DNA of 64,000 bases from Marivirga sericea (GTDB lineage: Bacteria > Bacteroidota > Bacteroidia > Cytophagales > Cyclobacteriaceae): positions 124,001-188,000 of the forward strand of contig NZ_FXAW01000001.1 of the NCBI RefSeq assembly GCF_900177665.1. Reading direction: 5' to 3'. This document shows positions 54,150 to 63,704 of this stretch, piece by piece (the first letter of the stretch is position 1; each line of letters opens with the position of its first letter). The notes under the pieces were generated by a model, which worked only from the letters and a program-made list of their open reading frames with translations, did no database searches and had not been told where the DNA came from. The position numbers and the translations under genes were made by a program.

Positions 54150-54509
54150 TTACTTTTGATCTTTCAGATGCTTCATTACCTCATCAAGTTCAGAAGTGCT
54201 GAGGTTCTCTTCTTTTGCGAAGAATGATGCCATATTCGCAAATGAGCCTTCAAAATAGCCATGAATAAGTTTTTTTAAACTTTGTTTTTTGTACTCATCC
54301 TTTTTCAAAAGTGGGTAATACAAATAGCTTTTTCCCGTCTTTTCATGTCCAACTACTCCTTTTCTTTCTAAAATGCGAATAATTGTGCTTACAGTATTGT
54401 AGGCTGGTTTGGGTTCAGGTAAAGTCTCTAAAACTTCCTTTACATAAGCTTTTTTTAAGCTCCATAGCTTATGCATGATTTGTTCCTCTGCTCTGGTTAG
54501 TACTAACAT
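54150..54509 (-). CDS. BlaI/MecI/CopY-family repressor
   Basis: A 119-residue winged-helix repressor (AEEQIMHKLWSLKKAYVKEVLETLPEP ... YNTVSTIIRILERKGVVGHEKTGKSYLYYPLL), typical length for BlaI/CopY. It is the first gene of an operon with the M56-TonB protease, the standard two-gene sensor/repressor pair. A perfect palindrome (54546-54565) upstream is the probable autoregulatory site. Confidence 0.93.
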   Translation of the reverse strand: MLVLTRAEEQIMHKLWSLKKAYVKEVLETLPEPKPAYNTVSTIIRILERKGVVGHEKTGKSYLYYPLLKKDEYKKQSLKKLIHGYFEGSFANMASFFAKEENLSTSELDEVMKHLKDQK

Positions 54510-54545
54510 AATTTTTCCCTATTATTTTGTTAAAAAAACTAATAT

Positions 54546-54565
54546 AAAACTAATGCGTTAGTTTT
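54546..54565. promoter_or_regulatory. Palindrome upstream of the BlaI-type gene, probable operator
   Basis: AAAACTAA-TGCG-TTAGTTTT is a perfect inverted repeat, and another AAACTAAT half lies 12 bp further on the gene side. BlaI-type repressors bind such dyads at their own promoters. The sequence differs from the TACA-TGTA core known in Firmicutes. Confidence 0.6.
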
Positions 54566-54646
54566 GAAAGGAATTTTAATATTATTATTAGAAAAATCTA
54601 AATTTTTTGATAGGAGGCTATTAAATGACTAATGTGGAGACTAGCA

Positions 54647-56482
54647 TCAGTCATTTTTGTTACTTGACATATTATAATTTCTATTCTTTAAAAAGATTAA
54701 TCGGTCGTCTTTATTGACTTCTTCAGGGTAACCTGAGATTATGTGAAGTTTTTTCTCAGAGGTTATAATAAACAATGGTATGATAGTCTTACCTTTCTCT
54801 TCTAGAAATTCTTCGTATTCAGACTCTCCGTAAAATTTAACTTCAGATATTTCACTGTTTTGTCTTAAGAGATGGTTCAGACTTAAGTAATCTAACCTGG
54901 ATTTGAAGAGCACATTTTTTGGTAGCGGTAAATTCTCGTTATCAGCTTCTTCTTTACTAACAATTCTGTAAGTATTTTCCATTCCTAGTTCATTATCGAA
55001 CCAGCTCAATGCTAGTGAATTAATCCCAGAGTTACTTGTCACAGCCATCATTTTGCCAATTTGTGACAGATCTATCTCTTCAAATATCTCTTCAGAAAGT
55101 ATATTACCTTCATAAACAGGTAGGTTAAGCTTTCTAGCCTCATTTACATTATGCTTGGCAGTATCAGCTAGTAAAACGTAAAATCCTTCTTTTTTTAAGA
55201 ATAGAGCTAATTTTTTAGCTATTTCGTTAGCTCCTACAAAAAGCACACCCTGAGGTTCTTTCCTTAGCACTCCTAGCCATTTGCCTACGTATTTTGCACT
55301 GGTGCCTTGAATAACTACCGTACCTACAATGACTAGAAACACGAGCGGTAACAACAATTCTGCTTCTGATTTAATTGCGGCACTAGTTGAATCGGAGCTC
55401 AATAGATCTAGTGAGAATAGTGAAGCCACAGCCGCAGCAACAATTCCTCTAGGTCCGATCCATGCTATAAATAGCTTTTCTTGCCATCGGAGAGTAGAGC
55501 CAATAGAGCTCAGCCATACACCTAGTGGTCTCAAAATGAATATAACTACTGCGAATAAAACTAAACTTCTTGTACCTAATTGTTCAATCTGGGCAATGTC
55601 AATTCTACTGGAAAGTAGAATAAATAGCAGTGTCACCAGTATTAGACTGATATCTTCTTTAAAAGACAGTATTTTTTTGAAATCATCTAATTTCATATTG
55701 GCTAGTACGATTCCCATAATGGTTGTTGCCAATAAGCCAGCTTCTTTTTGTAGTAGATCAGAAACAGAGAACACCAATATTACAGTACCCAAAGTGATCA
55801 CATTTCGCAGGTAGTCCGGAATTTTATTTTTACTAATGATATACCAAATTAAGACAGCGCCAAACCCACCGATGAAGAACCCAACGGAGATTGTGGTGAA
55901 GAAATCTTTCAGAGCTTCTACTGTATAATACTCTCCATTAGAAGAACTTTTTATAAACTCATAAACTAAAACGGCTATTAATGCTCCTAATGGATCTATT
56001 AGAATGCCCTCCCATTTTAAGATGGTATTAATTTTAGCATTGGGACGAACATTTCGTAAGATTGGCAATACAACTGTGGGGCCTGAAACAATTATTAAAC
56101 CTCCAAAGAGCAATGCCATAGATAAACTTAAGTCCAGAATAGCAACAGCGGCAATTGTGCCTCCGATGAAAGTGATGATAACACCCACCACTAACAAATT
56201 TCGCACAGTGCTAGCTACAGTCCTGACTTCCTTTAAATTGAGCGTTAGTCCTCCTTCAAAAAGTATGACTCCAACAGAAAGGGATACAAAGGAGAAAAGT
56301 AAATCTCCTGAGAATATATTATCCCCGTTAATGAGCTTATTACCATCTGGGGTGAAAAAAGTGGAAATAGGTCCCACAAGAAGCCCAAACAAAATGAGGG
56401 GAAGAATAGCAGGTTGTTTTATTTTCCATGCCAGCCACTGCGCAAAAACGCCTAATACTAAAATGCTCGCTAATTCTATCAT
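54647..56482 (-). CDS. Cation:proton antiporter (CPA1/NhaP type) with C-terminal TrkA-N domain
   Basis: A 611-residue inner membrane antiporter. About 13 hydrophobic segments span residues 1-395, with the family motifs FEGGLTLNL, SGPTVVLPILR, WEGILIDPLGAL and WIGPRGIVAAAVASL. A TrkA-N/RCK-type Rossmann domain follows from about residue 410 (GVLFVGANEIAKKLALFLKKEGFYVLLAD), with a further small regulatory region to the end. Exchange of Na+ or K+ for H+ controlled by a nucleotide is likely. It is a single gene, with 166 bp of AT-rich DNA upstream. Confidence 0.93.
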   Translation of the reverse strand: MIELASILVLGVFAQWLAWKIKQPAILPLILFGLLVGPISTFFTPDGNKLINGDNIFSGDLLFSFVSLSVGVILFEGGLTLNLKEVRTVASTVRNLLVVGVIITFIGGTIAAVAILDLSLSMALLFGGLIIVSGPTVVLPILRNVRPNAKINTILKWEGILIDPLGALIAVLVYEFIKSSSNGEYYTVEALKDFFTTISVGFFIGGFGAVLIWYIISKNKIPDYLRNVITLGTVILVFSVSDLLQKEAGLLATTIMGIVLANMKLDDFKKILSFKEDISLILVTLLFILLSSRIDIAQIEQLGTRSLVLFAVVIFILRPLGVWLSSIGSTLRWQEKLFIAWIGPRGIVAAAVASLFSLDLLSSDSTSAAIKSEAELLLPLVFLVIVGTVVIQGTSAKYVGKWLGVLRKEPQGVLFVGANEIAKKLALFLKKEGFYVLLADTAKHNVNEARKLNLPVYEGNILSEEIFEEIDLSQIGKMMAVTSNSGINSLALSWFDNELGMENTYRIVSKEEADNENLPLPKNVLFKSRLDYLSLNHLLRQNSEISEVKFYGESEYEEFLEEKGKTIIPLFIITSEKKLHIISGYPEEVNKDDRLIFLKNRNYNMSSNKND

Positions 56483-56648
56483 TTTGTAAGATTTCTGATT
56501 AAATCAATTCTAAAAATAGAGATTAATTGCGGGAATTGTTATCTAATTTGAGATTTATTTGTTTGACATTAAATGAATGAAAATCAAAATGAAAATAGTA
56601 TAATTTAAGGGTTTATGGACTTGCTGTGGTTGAAGGTGGAACGATTTA

Positions 56649-59297
56649 TTATTTCTTTATGTAAAGCTTTTCATTATTTGGCTCTAGTGCTTCGTTAATG
56701 CCAACTAAAGGAAATTTTAAGATAAATGTGCTACCATTATTAATGTTGCTGTTTATTTCAATTTTACCTTTTAGGATATCGATAGCTTTTTTTACTATGT
56801 ATAATCCTAGACCATTTCCTGTCGAGATTTGAGAAGTTCGCTTAAACATACTAAAAATCTCTTTTTGCATTTCATCAGATATTCCAATTCCATTATCATG
56901 CACACTTAGCATAAGCTCATCATCCTCTACTACCACATTAATTTCAATTTCGACTGTCGTTGAGTAATTAAAAATCAAGCTATTTTCAATCAAATTTTTC
57001 AGGCAAATTTCAAGTATCAGGGGGTAGAACAATACGGCTTTAGTAGAAGTTTTAATACTGATATTGCTATTGTAGTTGCTTCCATCAATCGATTTGTTTG
57101 TAATCACATCGTCAACTATTTGTTTAACTTCATTTTCTAAATCAAGGATTTTTGGTGATTTGAAATTTTCAAAATCGCCTAAGAGACTCACGGCTTGTAG
57201 TTTTTTAACTAGGCTATCAAGTTTTTTTACGGTGATGTTTACCTTGTCGAAAAGAACAGTAGCCTCTTCCGAAAGAATATAGCCCCTAGAAATACTTACC
57301 AACCCCATTAAAGTGGTGAGAGGCCCTCGAAAGTCATGCGAGGCCCTGTAGAAAAAATGATCTAATTCTGAAAGTGCTTCTTCTAAAGCTAGTGTTCTAT
57401 CTTTAACTCTTTTCTCTAGAAATTCATTAAGCTCGTGGACATGATCATTGGCTTCTTTTAATTCTTCTGATTGAGCTACAATTTCTTCTTGTTTTTCCTG
57501 AATTTCGTAATTGAGATCTCGTAATTGATGATTAGTTTTAGTTCTAATTTTAAGATATCTAAAAATGATATAGCTGAGAATAAGTAGAATTAGAATGCCA
57601 ATGGTTAACAGAATCAATGTATTTCGTTGTGATTCTATCGTTTTCTGATTTAAAGCAATTGTTTGCTCATTGTTCTCTTTTTGAAGATTTAGCAGAGATA
57701 ACTCTTTCTCTTTATTTTTTAGGTCATAGGTCGTTTCCAGAGTGGCTAATTCGAGTTTCGTATTTTCTTCCGATAGCTCTTTTTGTGTTTTTAGCGCTTC
57801 TTTAAGATATTGACTTGCTAGTAGGTGATTATTAATTCTGGAATTTAAATTTGATTGAGCTTCTAGGATTTTTAAGAGAAAGTACTTTTCGCCTAATCCT
57901 TTTGCTCTTTTCTCACCTACTCGGAAATAATATTGAGCTGAATCCAATTGGTTTTTTTTCATAAAATATTCACCAAGTATCCAATCTCCTTCTATTAAAC
58001 CTATTGTGTTTCTAAATTTCTCATCTACTTTATAGCCGTATCTATACAAATCAAGTGCTTCTTGGTCCTTCCCTAGTTTCTCTAATACTATGGCCTTATT
58101 GAATTTGGCAGCGGCTATGGATCTGATGTTTTGCGTGATTTCTTGATAGTAGATAGATGAATCAAAATAGAAATTAGCAGAGTCGTACTTTTTTAGATCA
58201 GTATATAGGGAACCATAGGCATTATGAACATTACCTAGATATTTTAGGTTGGAGATATTTCTTGCAATCACGATCGATTGTTTTAAATATTTCTTTGCTC
58301 GTTCTTCCATTTGCATCGAAAAGAAAATCCAGCCTAATTCATAATAAGCTATCATAGTTTCATTCTGATTGCCATTCTTTTCAAATACTCTTAAAGCCTC
58401 AAAAATGTAATCACTGGCATCATTGTACTGACCCATCCAGGAAAGCAGGGATCCTGTAAAAAGATTCACGTTTGCCTGTCCAAATTCGTAGCCTAGGCTA
58501 TCATAAACAGTTTTTGCTGCTAGAAGTAATTCTGAACTTCTTTTATACTGACTTATTTCCATTGCATTTTGAGCTAAGAGCAAATGAATTTCAGCAGCGT
58601 CCATTTTATTATGGGGATCGATATAATCCTGTAATAATATGCTCAATAGAGAATCTGATTTCTGATATTGAGCGGTAAGATGGTAGTATTTAGCTTTTAG
58701 TTTGTAAGCTTTTTGTCTAGATTCTAAAGTAAATTCATCTTCTTTAAATTGATCTAAAATTGTAATAATTGATTTGGACTTTTCCGTTGAACCTAAGGAT
58801 ATGGAAGCGGATAATTTGATCATTAACAATTTGTAATACTCTGCATCTTTGAATCTAAGTTGACTAATCCTTTTGTTAGCCAAATTTATTACATCCATAA
58901 ATCGACCAGTTTTTGACATAGCGGAAGTGGTAATAGCCATGTATTTATGAACGATTATTCCATTTTGAGCTGCGACTTCCGTAGCCTTTTTATAATAAAA
59001 TATAGCGCTATCGTAATTTAAGTCTGTATAGAAGGAAATTCCATATTGAGCATAAGCTTCAGCTTTTAATAAAGGGCTCGTTTCGCTGTTAAGCTGTGAA
59101 AATGCTTCTGCAGCTGCTCTTTGCGCTTTTGGTATGTTATTATGCCAGTTCTCATCCGCCTCTTTTAATAAGGTTGATATAGTTTCTCTATCTTCCGTAG
59201 GTTTGGATTGACTCAATAAACCCCTTGGAACTAATATTATACAGAATAATAGTAGTAAATACTGAAAATTTAAGATATATGAATTTACTCTTCCCAA
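56649..59297 (-). CDS. TPR-containing sensor histidine kinase
   Basis: An 882-residue kinase with a signal peptide (end near GLLSQ), about nine tetratricopeptide repeats (about 40-510), a helical segment, one membrane helix (near 565-585, LILLTIGILILLILSYIIF), a coiled coil, HisKA with the phosphoacceptor His654 (FYRASHDFRGPLTTL) and the HATPase domain (DNGIGISDEMQKEIFSMFKR, GNGLGLYIVKKA). The TPR sensor should lie outside the cytoplasmic membrane. The only start in frame is a TTG at 59297, since a stop codon lies 12 bases upstream. No response regulator gene is adjacent, so the partner is unknown. Confidence 0.9.
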   Translation of the reverse strand: MGRVNSYILNFQYLLLLFCIILVPRGLLSQSKPTEDRETISTLLKEADENWHNNIPKAQRAAAEAFSQLNSETSPLLKAEAYAQYGISFYTDLNYDSAIFYYKKATEVAAQNGIIVHKYMAITTSAMSKTGRFMDVINLANKRISQLRFKDAEYYKLLMIKLSASISLGSTEKSKSIITILDQFKEDEFTLESRQKAYKLKAKYYHLTAQYQKSDSLLSILLQDYIDPHNKMDAAEIHLLLAQNAMEISQYKRSSELLLAAKTVYDSLGYEFGQANVNLFTGSLLSWMGQYNDASDYIFEALRVFEKNGNQNETMIAYYELGWIFFSMQMEERAKKYLKQSIVIARNISNLKYLGNVHNAYGSLYTDLKKYDSANFYFDSSIYYQEITQNIRSIAAAKFNKAIVLEKLGKDQEALDLYRYGYKVDEKFRNTIGLIEGDWILGEYFMKKNQLDSAQYYFRVGEKRAKGLGEKYFLLKILEAQSNLNSRINNHLLASQYLKEALKTQKELSEENTKLELATLETTYDLKNKEKELSLLNLQKENNEQTIALNQKTIESQRNTLILLTIGILILLILSYIIFRYLKIRTKTNHQLRDLNYEIQEKQEEIVAQSEELKEANDHVHELNEFLEKRVKDRTLALEEALSELDHFFYRASHDFRGPLTTLMGLVSISRGYILSEEATVLFDKVNITVKKLDSLVKKLQAVSLLGDFENFKSPKILDLENEVKQIVDDVITNKSIDGSNYNSNISIKTSTKAVLFYPLILEICLKNLIENSLIFNYSTTVEIEINVVVEDDELMLSVHDNGIGISDEMQKEIFSMFKRTSQISTGNGLGLYIVKKAIDILKGKIEINSNINNGSTFILKFPLVGINEALEPNNEKLYIKK

Positions 59298-59502
59298 AGT
59301 GCAATTTTGTCAAGTAAATTGTTTATTTTTTTTCTAATAGTAAACTAAATTGATAAATAAGTTCTTTATTTTCGATAATCTTTAACATTAGCTAGTTTAA
59401 AATCAGATGATTAAATTTGTGATTGTCAAATTCTAAGCAAATTATTACAGCTTCGAATTATTTTAAATGCTATCTTTTTTATCCGTTTTATAAGAATTTT
59501 GT

Positions 59503-60057
59503 ATGTCAATTAATCCATGGAAGCTTATAAACTCCAATATCCAATACAATAATCAGTGGATTAGAGTGGAAGAACACGATGTCATTAATCCAAGCGGGGG
59601 AAAAGGGATTTATGGTAAAGTACACTTTAAGAATATAGCTGTGGGTGTGATCCCTATTGATGATGACGGAAATACTTGGCTTGTCGGTCAATATCGGTAT
59701 CCATTAGATGAATACAGCTGGGAAATACCAGAAGGAGGCTGTCCCCTAGGTGAGAAAGAGCTTGATGCTGCCAAAAGGGAACTGAAGGAAGAAACGGGTT
59801 TAACGGCTCAACACTGGGAGGAGCTATTAAGAATTCATACGAGCAATTCTGTCTCTGATGAGCGCGGTGTAGTTTTTATCGCAAAAGAACTCTATCAAGG
59901 GAAAACTCAATTTGAAGAAACAGAAGACTTGAAAATTAAAAAGCTCCCTCTAAAGGAAGCTATTCAAATGGTCATGGATGGAAGCATTACTGATAGTATC
60001 AGTATGGCCGCACTGTTGAAGTTGAAGGTTCTTCTCCAACACAGTGATCTTAACTAG
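59503..60057 (+). CDS. Nudix hydrolase (ADP-ribose pyrophosphatase type)
   Basis: A 184-residue hydrolase with a complete Nudix box: Gly78, Glu84, then RELKEETG (92-99). The preceding beta-rich part and WEIPEGG are those of ADP-ribose and related nucleoside-diphosphate hydrolases (YffH/NudF type). It overlaps the convergent hisC stop by 4 bp. It is transcribed from a 205-bp divergent region shared with the histidine kinase gene, in which no clear promoter was identified. Confidence 0.92.
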   Translation: MSINPWKLINSNIQYNNQWIRVEEHDVINPSGGKGIYGKVHFKNIAVGVIPIDDDGNTWLVGQYRYPLDEYSWEIPEGGCPLGEKELDAAKRELKEETGLTAQHWEELLRIHTSNSVSDERGVVFIAKELYQGKTQFEETEDLKIKKLPLKEAIQMVMDGSITDSISMAALLKLKVLLQHSDLN

Positions 60058-61115
60058 ACTTTTTCTACTATTTCATATAAAGCTAAAATTAAACTTTCAT
60101 TTTGACTTTCAGTCCCCACTGTTACTCTTAGGCAATTATTGCATAATTTCACATTAGATCGGTCCCTAACTACAATACCTTTTGCAATAAGTTTTTGATA
60201 GACTGCTCTTGCATCATTTAGTTGCACTAAAATAAAATTCGAATCAGTCGGAAACACTCTTTTGACACCAGGAATATCTTGAAGCTTTTGGTAGAGTTTA
60301 TCTCTTTCCGATAAGATTGTGTTTATTTGTTGTTCAAATGCCTCTATATTTTTGAGCGATGTTGATACTAGTCTCTGGCTTGGTCCGCTAATATTGTAAG
60401 GAGGTTTAACCTTATTTAAAATTGCAATTAATTCTTGATTTGCAAATGCAATTCCCAGTCGAGCCGAAGCTAATCCCCAAGCTTTACTTAAAGTTTGTAG
60501 CACAACCAAATTGGGATATTTTGATAGTTCATGTATCCATGAATTTTGAGCAGAAAAGTCAATGTAAGCTTCATCAATTACCACAATCCCCTTGAAGCTC
60601 TCTAATAGTTTCTGAATATCATCTTTTCTTAGGCTATTGCCGGTCGGATTATTAGGAGAACAAATAAAAAGCATTTTGCTTTGCTCATTGGCATTTTTCA
60701 AAATTGAGTTGATTTCCAGTTGAAAATCTTCGGATAAGGCGACTTCTATATTTTCAACATTATGAATAGAAGAGGAAACCTTATACATTCCGTAGGTAGG
60801 GGGACATGTAATAACATTCGATTCTCCCGCCTTGCAAAAGATCCTGAACAATAAATCAATGGCCTCATCACTGCCATTACCTAAAAACATATTCTCGGAC
60901 GGAATTCCTTTTATTTTGGCTAGTTGATTTTTGATTTTTTTTTGTAAAGGGTCAGGGTAGCGATTCCAGTTTTGCTGTTCCTCATCAAATGGGTTTTCAT
61001 TGGCATCTAAAAACACCTTTGCATCCCCTGAAAATTCATCTCTAGCTGATGAATATGCTTGTAAACTCAATATGTGAGGAAGTACTAATCCCTTCCAATT
61101 AGGAATATTGCTCAT
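60054..61115 (-). CDS. hisC: Histidinol-phosphate aminotransferase
   Basis: A PLP aminotransferase of histidine synthesis, 353 residues (normal about 350). Typical are FLDANENPFDEE near the N terminus, SPNNPTGN, DEAYIDFS and the PLP lysine in TLSKAWGLASARLG. It is the last gene of hisG-hisD-hisC; the usual hisB neighbour does not follow, because the Nudix gene converges here with a 4-bp overlap. Confidence 0.94.
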   Translation of the reverse strand: MSNIPNWKGLVLPHILSLQAYSSARDEFSGDAKVFLDANENPFDEEQQNWNRYPDPLQKKIKNQLAKIKGIPSENMFLGNGSDEAIDLLFRIFCKAGESNVITCPPTYGMYKVSSSIHNVENIEVALSEDFQLEINSILKNANEQSKMLFICSPNNPTGNSLRKDDIQKLLESFKGIVVIDEAYIDFSAQNSWIHELSKYPNLVVLQTLSKAWGLASARLGIAFANQELIAILNKVKPPYNISGPSQRLVSTSLKNIEAFEQQINTILSERDKLYQKLQDIPGVKRVFPTDSNFILVQLNDARAVYQKLIAKGIVVRDRSNVKLCNNCLRVTVGTESQNESLILALYEIVEKV

Positions 61116-61128
61116 TTTGGCAAATCAT

Positions 61129-62415
61129 TTATTTTTTCAAACTATTCAATCGGAGTGTTACCGCATTTTTATGTGCAATTAATGACTCAGCTTCTGCCAT
61201 GATTTCAACATGGGGTCCAAGGTTCTGCAAACCTTCAGGTGTAATCTCTTGGTAGGTGATGTTTTTAACAAAACTATCTAAAGAAACCCCGCTATAAGCT
61301 CTTGCAGCACCATTAGTGGGTAGTGTGTGATTAGTACCAGACGCATAGTCACCTGCAGATTCGGGAGTGTAATATCCAAGAAAAATAGAACCTGCGTTTT
61401 CAATTTGGTCTGCAATTAGTCTAGCATTTTTGGCAAGTAAGATTAAATGTTCAGGGGCATATAGGTTTATTAAATCTATACATTCCTTTTCGTTTTTAAG
61501 GATGAAGACTGCACTGTTTTGCAAACATCTATCCGCTATTTCCCACCTTGGTAGTTCGCTTAATTGATGATAAATCTCCTTTTGCAAGGCGCCTAACATT
61601 TCAGTAGAGGTCGTTACAAAGATCACCTGACTATCCACTCCATGCTCTGCTTGAGAAAGTAAGTCAGCTGCGATGAAAGCAGGGTCTGCTTCTGCATCAG
61701 CATATACTAATACCTCCGAGGGACCAGCAGGCATGTCAATAGCAACTGCCTCCAAGCTTGCTAATTGCTTTGCAGCTGTAACGTATTGATTACCAGGGCC
61801 AAAAATTTTATCTACTTTAGGAATACTTTCTGTTCCATATGCTAAGCCAGCTATTGCCTGCGCTCCACCCACTTTAAAAATTTGCGTGATGCCAGCTACT
61901 TCTGCAGCATACAATATGGCAGGGTGGATTTTCCCTTCTTTATTAGGTGGGCTGCATAGAACTATTTCTTTACATCCAGCTATTTTGGCTGGAACTGCCA
62001 GCATTAATACGGTACTGAAAAGAGGGGCTGTTCCACCAGGAATATAAAGCCCTACTTTTGGAATCGCTACTGATTTTCTTTCGCATAGAACTCCAGGCAT
62101 AGTTTCAATTTTCAGTGGAGCCATTTTTTGGGCTTCATGAAATTTGGAAATATTATCGTGTGCAACTTGAATTGCTTCTTTGAGTTCGCCTGATATCTTG
62201 GCAGCTGCGGATTTAATTTCATCTCTCGTCACCAATAATTTCCCTAGCTCAATCCCATCAAATTTTTTGGTGTAAGATTTCAAAGCGATGTCACCTTTGC
62301 TTTGAACCTCATCCATTATGGGTTGCACCACTTTTCTGATATCTGAAAGTGATGCAGTAGGTCTTTTCAGTAGTTTTTCCCAGCTTTCTCTTTTGGGGTA
62401 TGTATAGTCTTTCAT
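61129..62415 (-). CDS. hisD: Histidinol dehydrogenase
   Basis: A zinc-dependent enzyme that oxidises histidinol to histidine in two NAD steps, 428 residues (E. coli 434). The family segments VGLYIPGGTAPLFSTVLML, GGAQAIAGLAYGT, KIFGPGNQYVTAAK and GPSEVLVYAD are all present. The stop is 13 bp from the hisC start, and the gene starts 81 bp after the hisG stop. Confidence 0.95.
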   Translation of the reverse strand: MKDYTYPKRESWEKLLKRPTASLSDIRKVVQPIMDEVQSKGDIALKSYTKKFDGIELGKLLVTRDEIKSAAAKISGELKEAIQVAHDNISKFHEAQKMAPLKIETMPGVLCERKSVAIPKVGLYIPGGTAPLFSTVLMLAVPAKIAGCKEIVLCSPPNKEGKIHPAILYAAEVAGITQIFKVGGAQAIAGLAYGTESIPKVDKIFGPGNQYVTAAKQLASLEAVAIDMPAGPSEVLVYADAEADPAFIAADLLSQAEHGVDSQVIFVTTSTEMLGALQKEIYHQLSELPRWEIADRCLQNSAVFILKNEKECIDLINLYAPEHLILLAKNARLIADQIENAGSIFLGYYTPESAGDYASGTNHTLPTNGAARAYSGVSLDSFVKNITYQEITPEGLQNLGPHVEIMAEAESLIAHKNAVTLRLNSLKK

Positions 62416-62496
62416 TTTATATTTAAATCAAGCAATTACTATCTCGCTATTCTAAAACTCTCAGTTTAAATGAACGATAAATAGAATAAATCAACT

Positions 62497-63354
62497 TCAA
62501 ACAATCATCTTTTCAATTGGAGCTACTAATATTCCTTGAGCACCAGCTTCTTTGAGTTTTTCGATTACTTCCCAAAACTCATCTTCTTTAACCACCGAAT
62601 GTAAAGAACTCCACCCTTCCATAGCTAGTGGTAAAACAGTAGGACTCTTCATACCAGGTAATAGGTTTATGATTTTATCAATGGATTCGTTTGGTGCATT
62701 TAGTAAAATGTATTTATTACTTTTTCCGGCCTGAACAGCTTCCATTCTAAATAAAAGCTGGTTTAATGTCTTCTCTTGTTCAGCGGAGAGATTCTTCCCT
62801 GAAACAAGTACCGCCTCAGACCTCATGATCACATCTGCTTCTTTTAGCCCGTTACTCAAGAGCGTGCTTCCTGAACTTACAATGTCACAAACCGCATCTG
62901 CTAAGCCAATGCTTGGAGCAATTTCAACTGAACCACTGATTTCATGAATCTCAGCATTGATTTTGTTTTCTTTTAAGTAATTGCCTAAAATTTTGGGGTA
63001 GGAGGTAGCAATGCTCTTCCCATCTAGCTCTTGAATGCTTTTATAGTTCCAGTTGCGATCAACTCCAATGGAAAGTCTACATTTTGAGAAACCTAATTTC
63101 TTTACGAGCCTTACATCTTTTTCGTATTCTACTAATACGTTTTCGCCCACAATTCCTAAATCCGCAACGCCATCTTCGACATATCCGGGAATATCATCAT
63201 CTCTTAAAAATAGAAATTCTAAAGGGAAATTATCGGCAACAGCTTTTAATTTACCTTTCCCATTGCTGAATTTGATACCGCATTCTTTTATTAATTTTAG
63301 TGAGTCTTCGCTTAACCGACCCGACTTTTGTATAGCAATTTTTAATGTATTCAT
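62497..63354 (-). CDS. hisG: ATP phosphoribosyltransferase, long form
   Basis: The first enzyme of histidine synthesis, with feedback inhibition by histidine. At 285 residues it is the long form with a C-terminal ACT-like regulatory domain (about 215-285), independent of HisZ. The catalytic region has IAIQKSGRLSEDSLKL at the start, DLGIVGENVL and the PRPP-binding CDIVSSGSTLLSNGL. It is preceded by a 29-residue histidine-rich leader peptide (63484-63573), so transcription is probably controlled by attenuation. Confidence 0.95.
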   Translation of the reverse strand: MNTLKIAIQKSGRLSEDSLKLIKECGIKFSNGKGKLKAVADNFPLEFLFLRDDDIPGYVEDGVADLGIVGENVLVEYEKDVRLVKKLGFSKCRLSIGVDRNWNYKSIQELDGKSIATSYPKILGNYLKENKINAEIHEISGSVEIAPSIGLADAVCDIVSSGSTLLSNGLKEADVIMRSEAVLVSGKNLSAEQEKTLNQLLFRMEAVQAGKSNKYILLNAPNESIDKIINLLPGMKSPTVLPLAMEGWSSLHSVVKEDEFWEVIEKLKEAGAQGILVAPIEKMIV

Positions 63355-63483
63355 CTTTGATTTTTGAGATTTAAAAATAGTATTTAACTAAGAGATTTTC
63401 TAAGGAAATGTTTAATGATTTTTTCCTCAAAAGACTAAAATGTGCAGAAACCTGCTTTTGGCGATATGGTGAATTTATTCCTC
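63355..63483 (-). promoter_or_regulatory. Attenuator region between the his leader peptide and hisG
   Basis: On the minus strand the leader mRNA can form ATTCCTC-loop-GAGGAAT (63497-63477) across the leader stop codon. A second GAGGAA (63428-63423) can pair with the same ATTCCTC segment, so the two structures exclude each other. A short hairpin GCAG-GTTT-CTGC (63455-63444) followed by a T-rich stretch lies between them. No textbook terminator with a long T-run is visible, so the exact mechanism is open. Confidence 0.5.
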
Positions 63484-63573
63484 TTAAAACGAGGAATGAT
63501 GGAATACATGAACAGCATGAAATGCTTGAGAGGCATTTTTCTTGACAGTGATATTTATGATTGACTTGCTCAT
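63484..63573 (-). CDS. his operon leader peptide
   Basis: A 29-residue open frame (ATG at 63573-63571, TAA at 63486-63484) whose end reads FHAVHVFHHSSF, with four histidines (positions 19, 22, 25, 26). It is the first short frame upstream of hisG on the same strand and has an inverted repeat at its stop codon, as expected for a ribosome-stalling leader peptide. The frame is too short for ordinary gene finding. The 70-codon frame in another register here has no such character. Confidence 0.82.
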   Translation of the reverse strand: MSKSIINITVKKNASQAFHAVHVFHHSSF

Positions 63574-63580
63574 GTACAGG

Positions 63581-63588
63581 CAAATGTA
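63581..63588 (-). promoter_or_regulatory. -7 promoter element TACATTTG of the his operon
   Basis: A perfect TAnnTTTG element on the minus strand, whose G is 7 bp before the leader peptide ATG. The predicted start would leave almost no leader, so the transcript may be leaderless for the peptide. No exact TTTG was found at -33. Confidence 0.55.
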
Positions 63589-63704
63589 ATAAGGAATTTT
63601 TAAATTGCTACTATTATTGAATTGCTTTTATTGTTTTATGAGAAAAACTAAGCTGGAAGTGCTGACTTATTGATTCATAAAAGAAATTTATCTATTTTAG
63701 ATTC

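Noticed and set aside
63371-63583. 70-codon minus-strand frame upstream of hisG
   Set aside because: It overlaps the leader peptide in another register and has no recognisable features. The shorter His-rich frame explains the region better.
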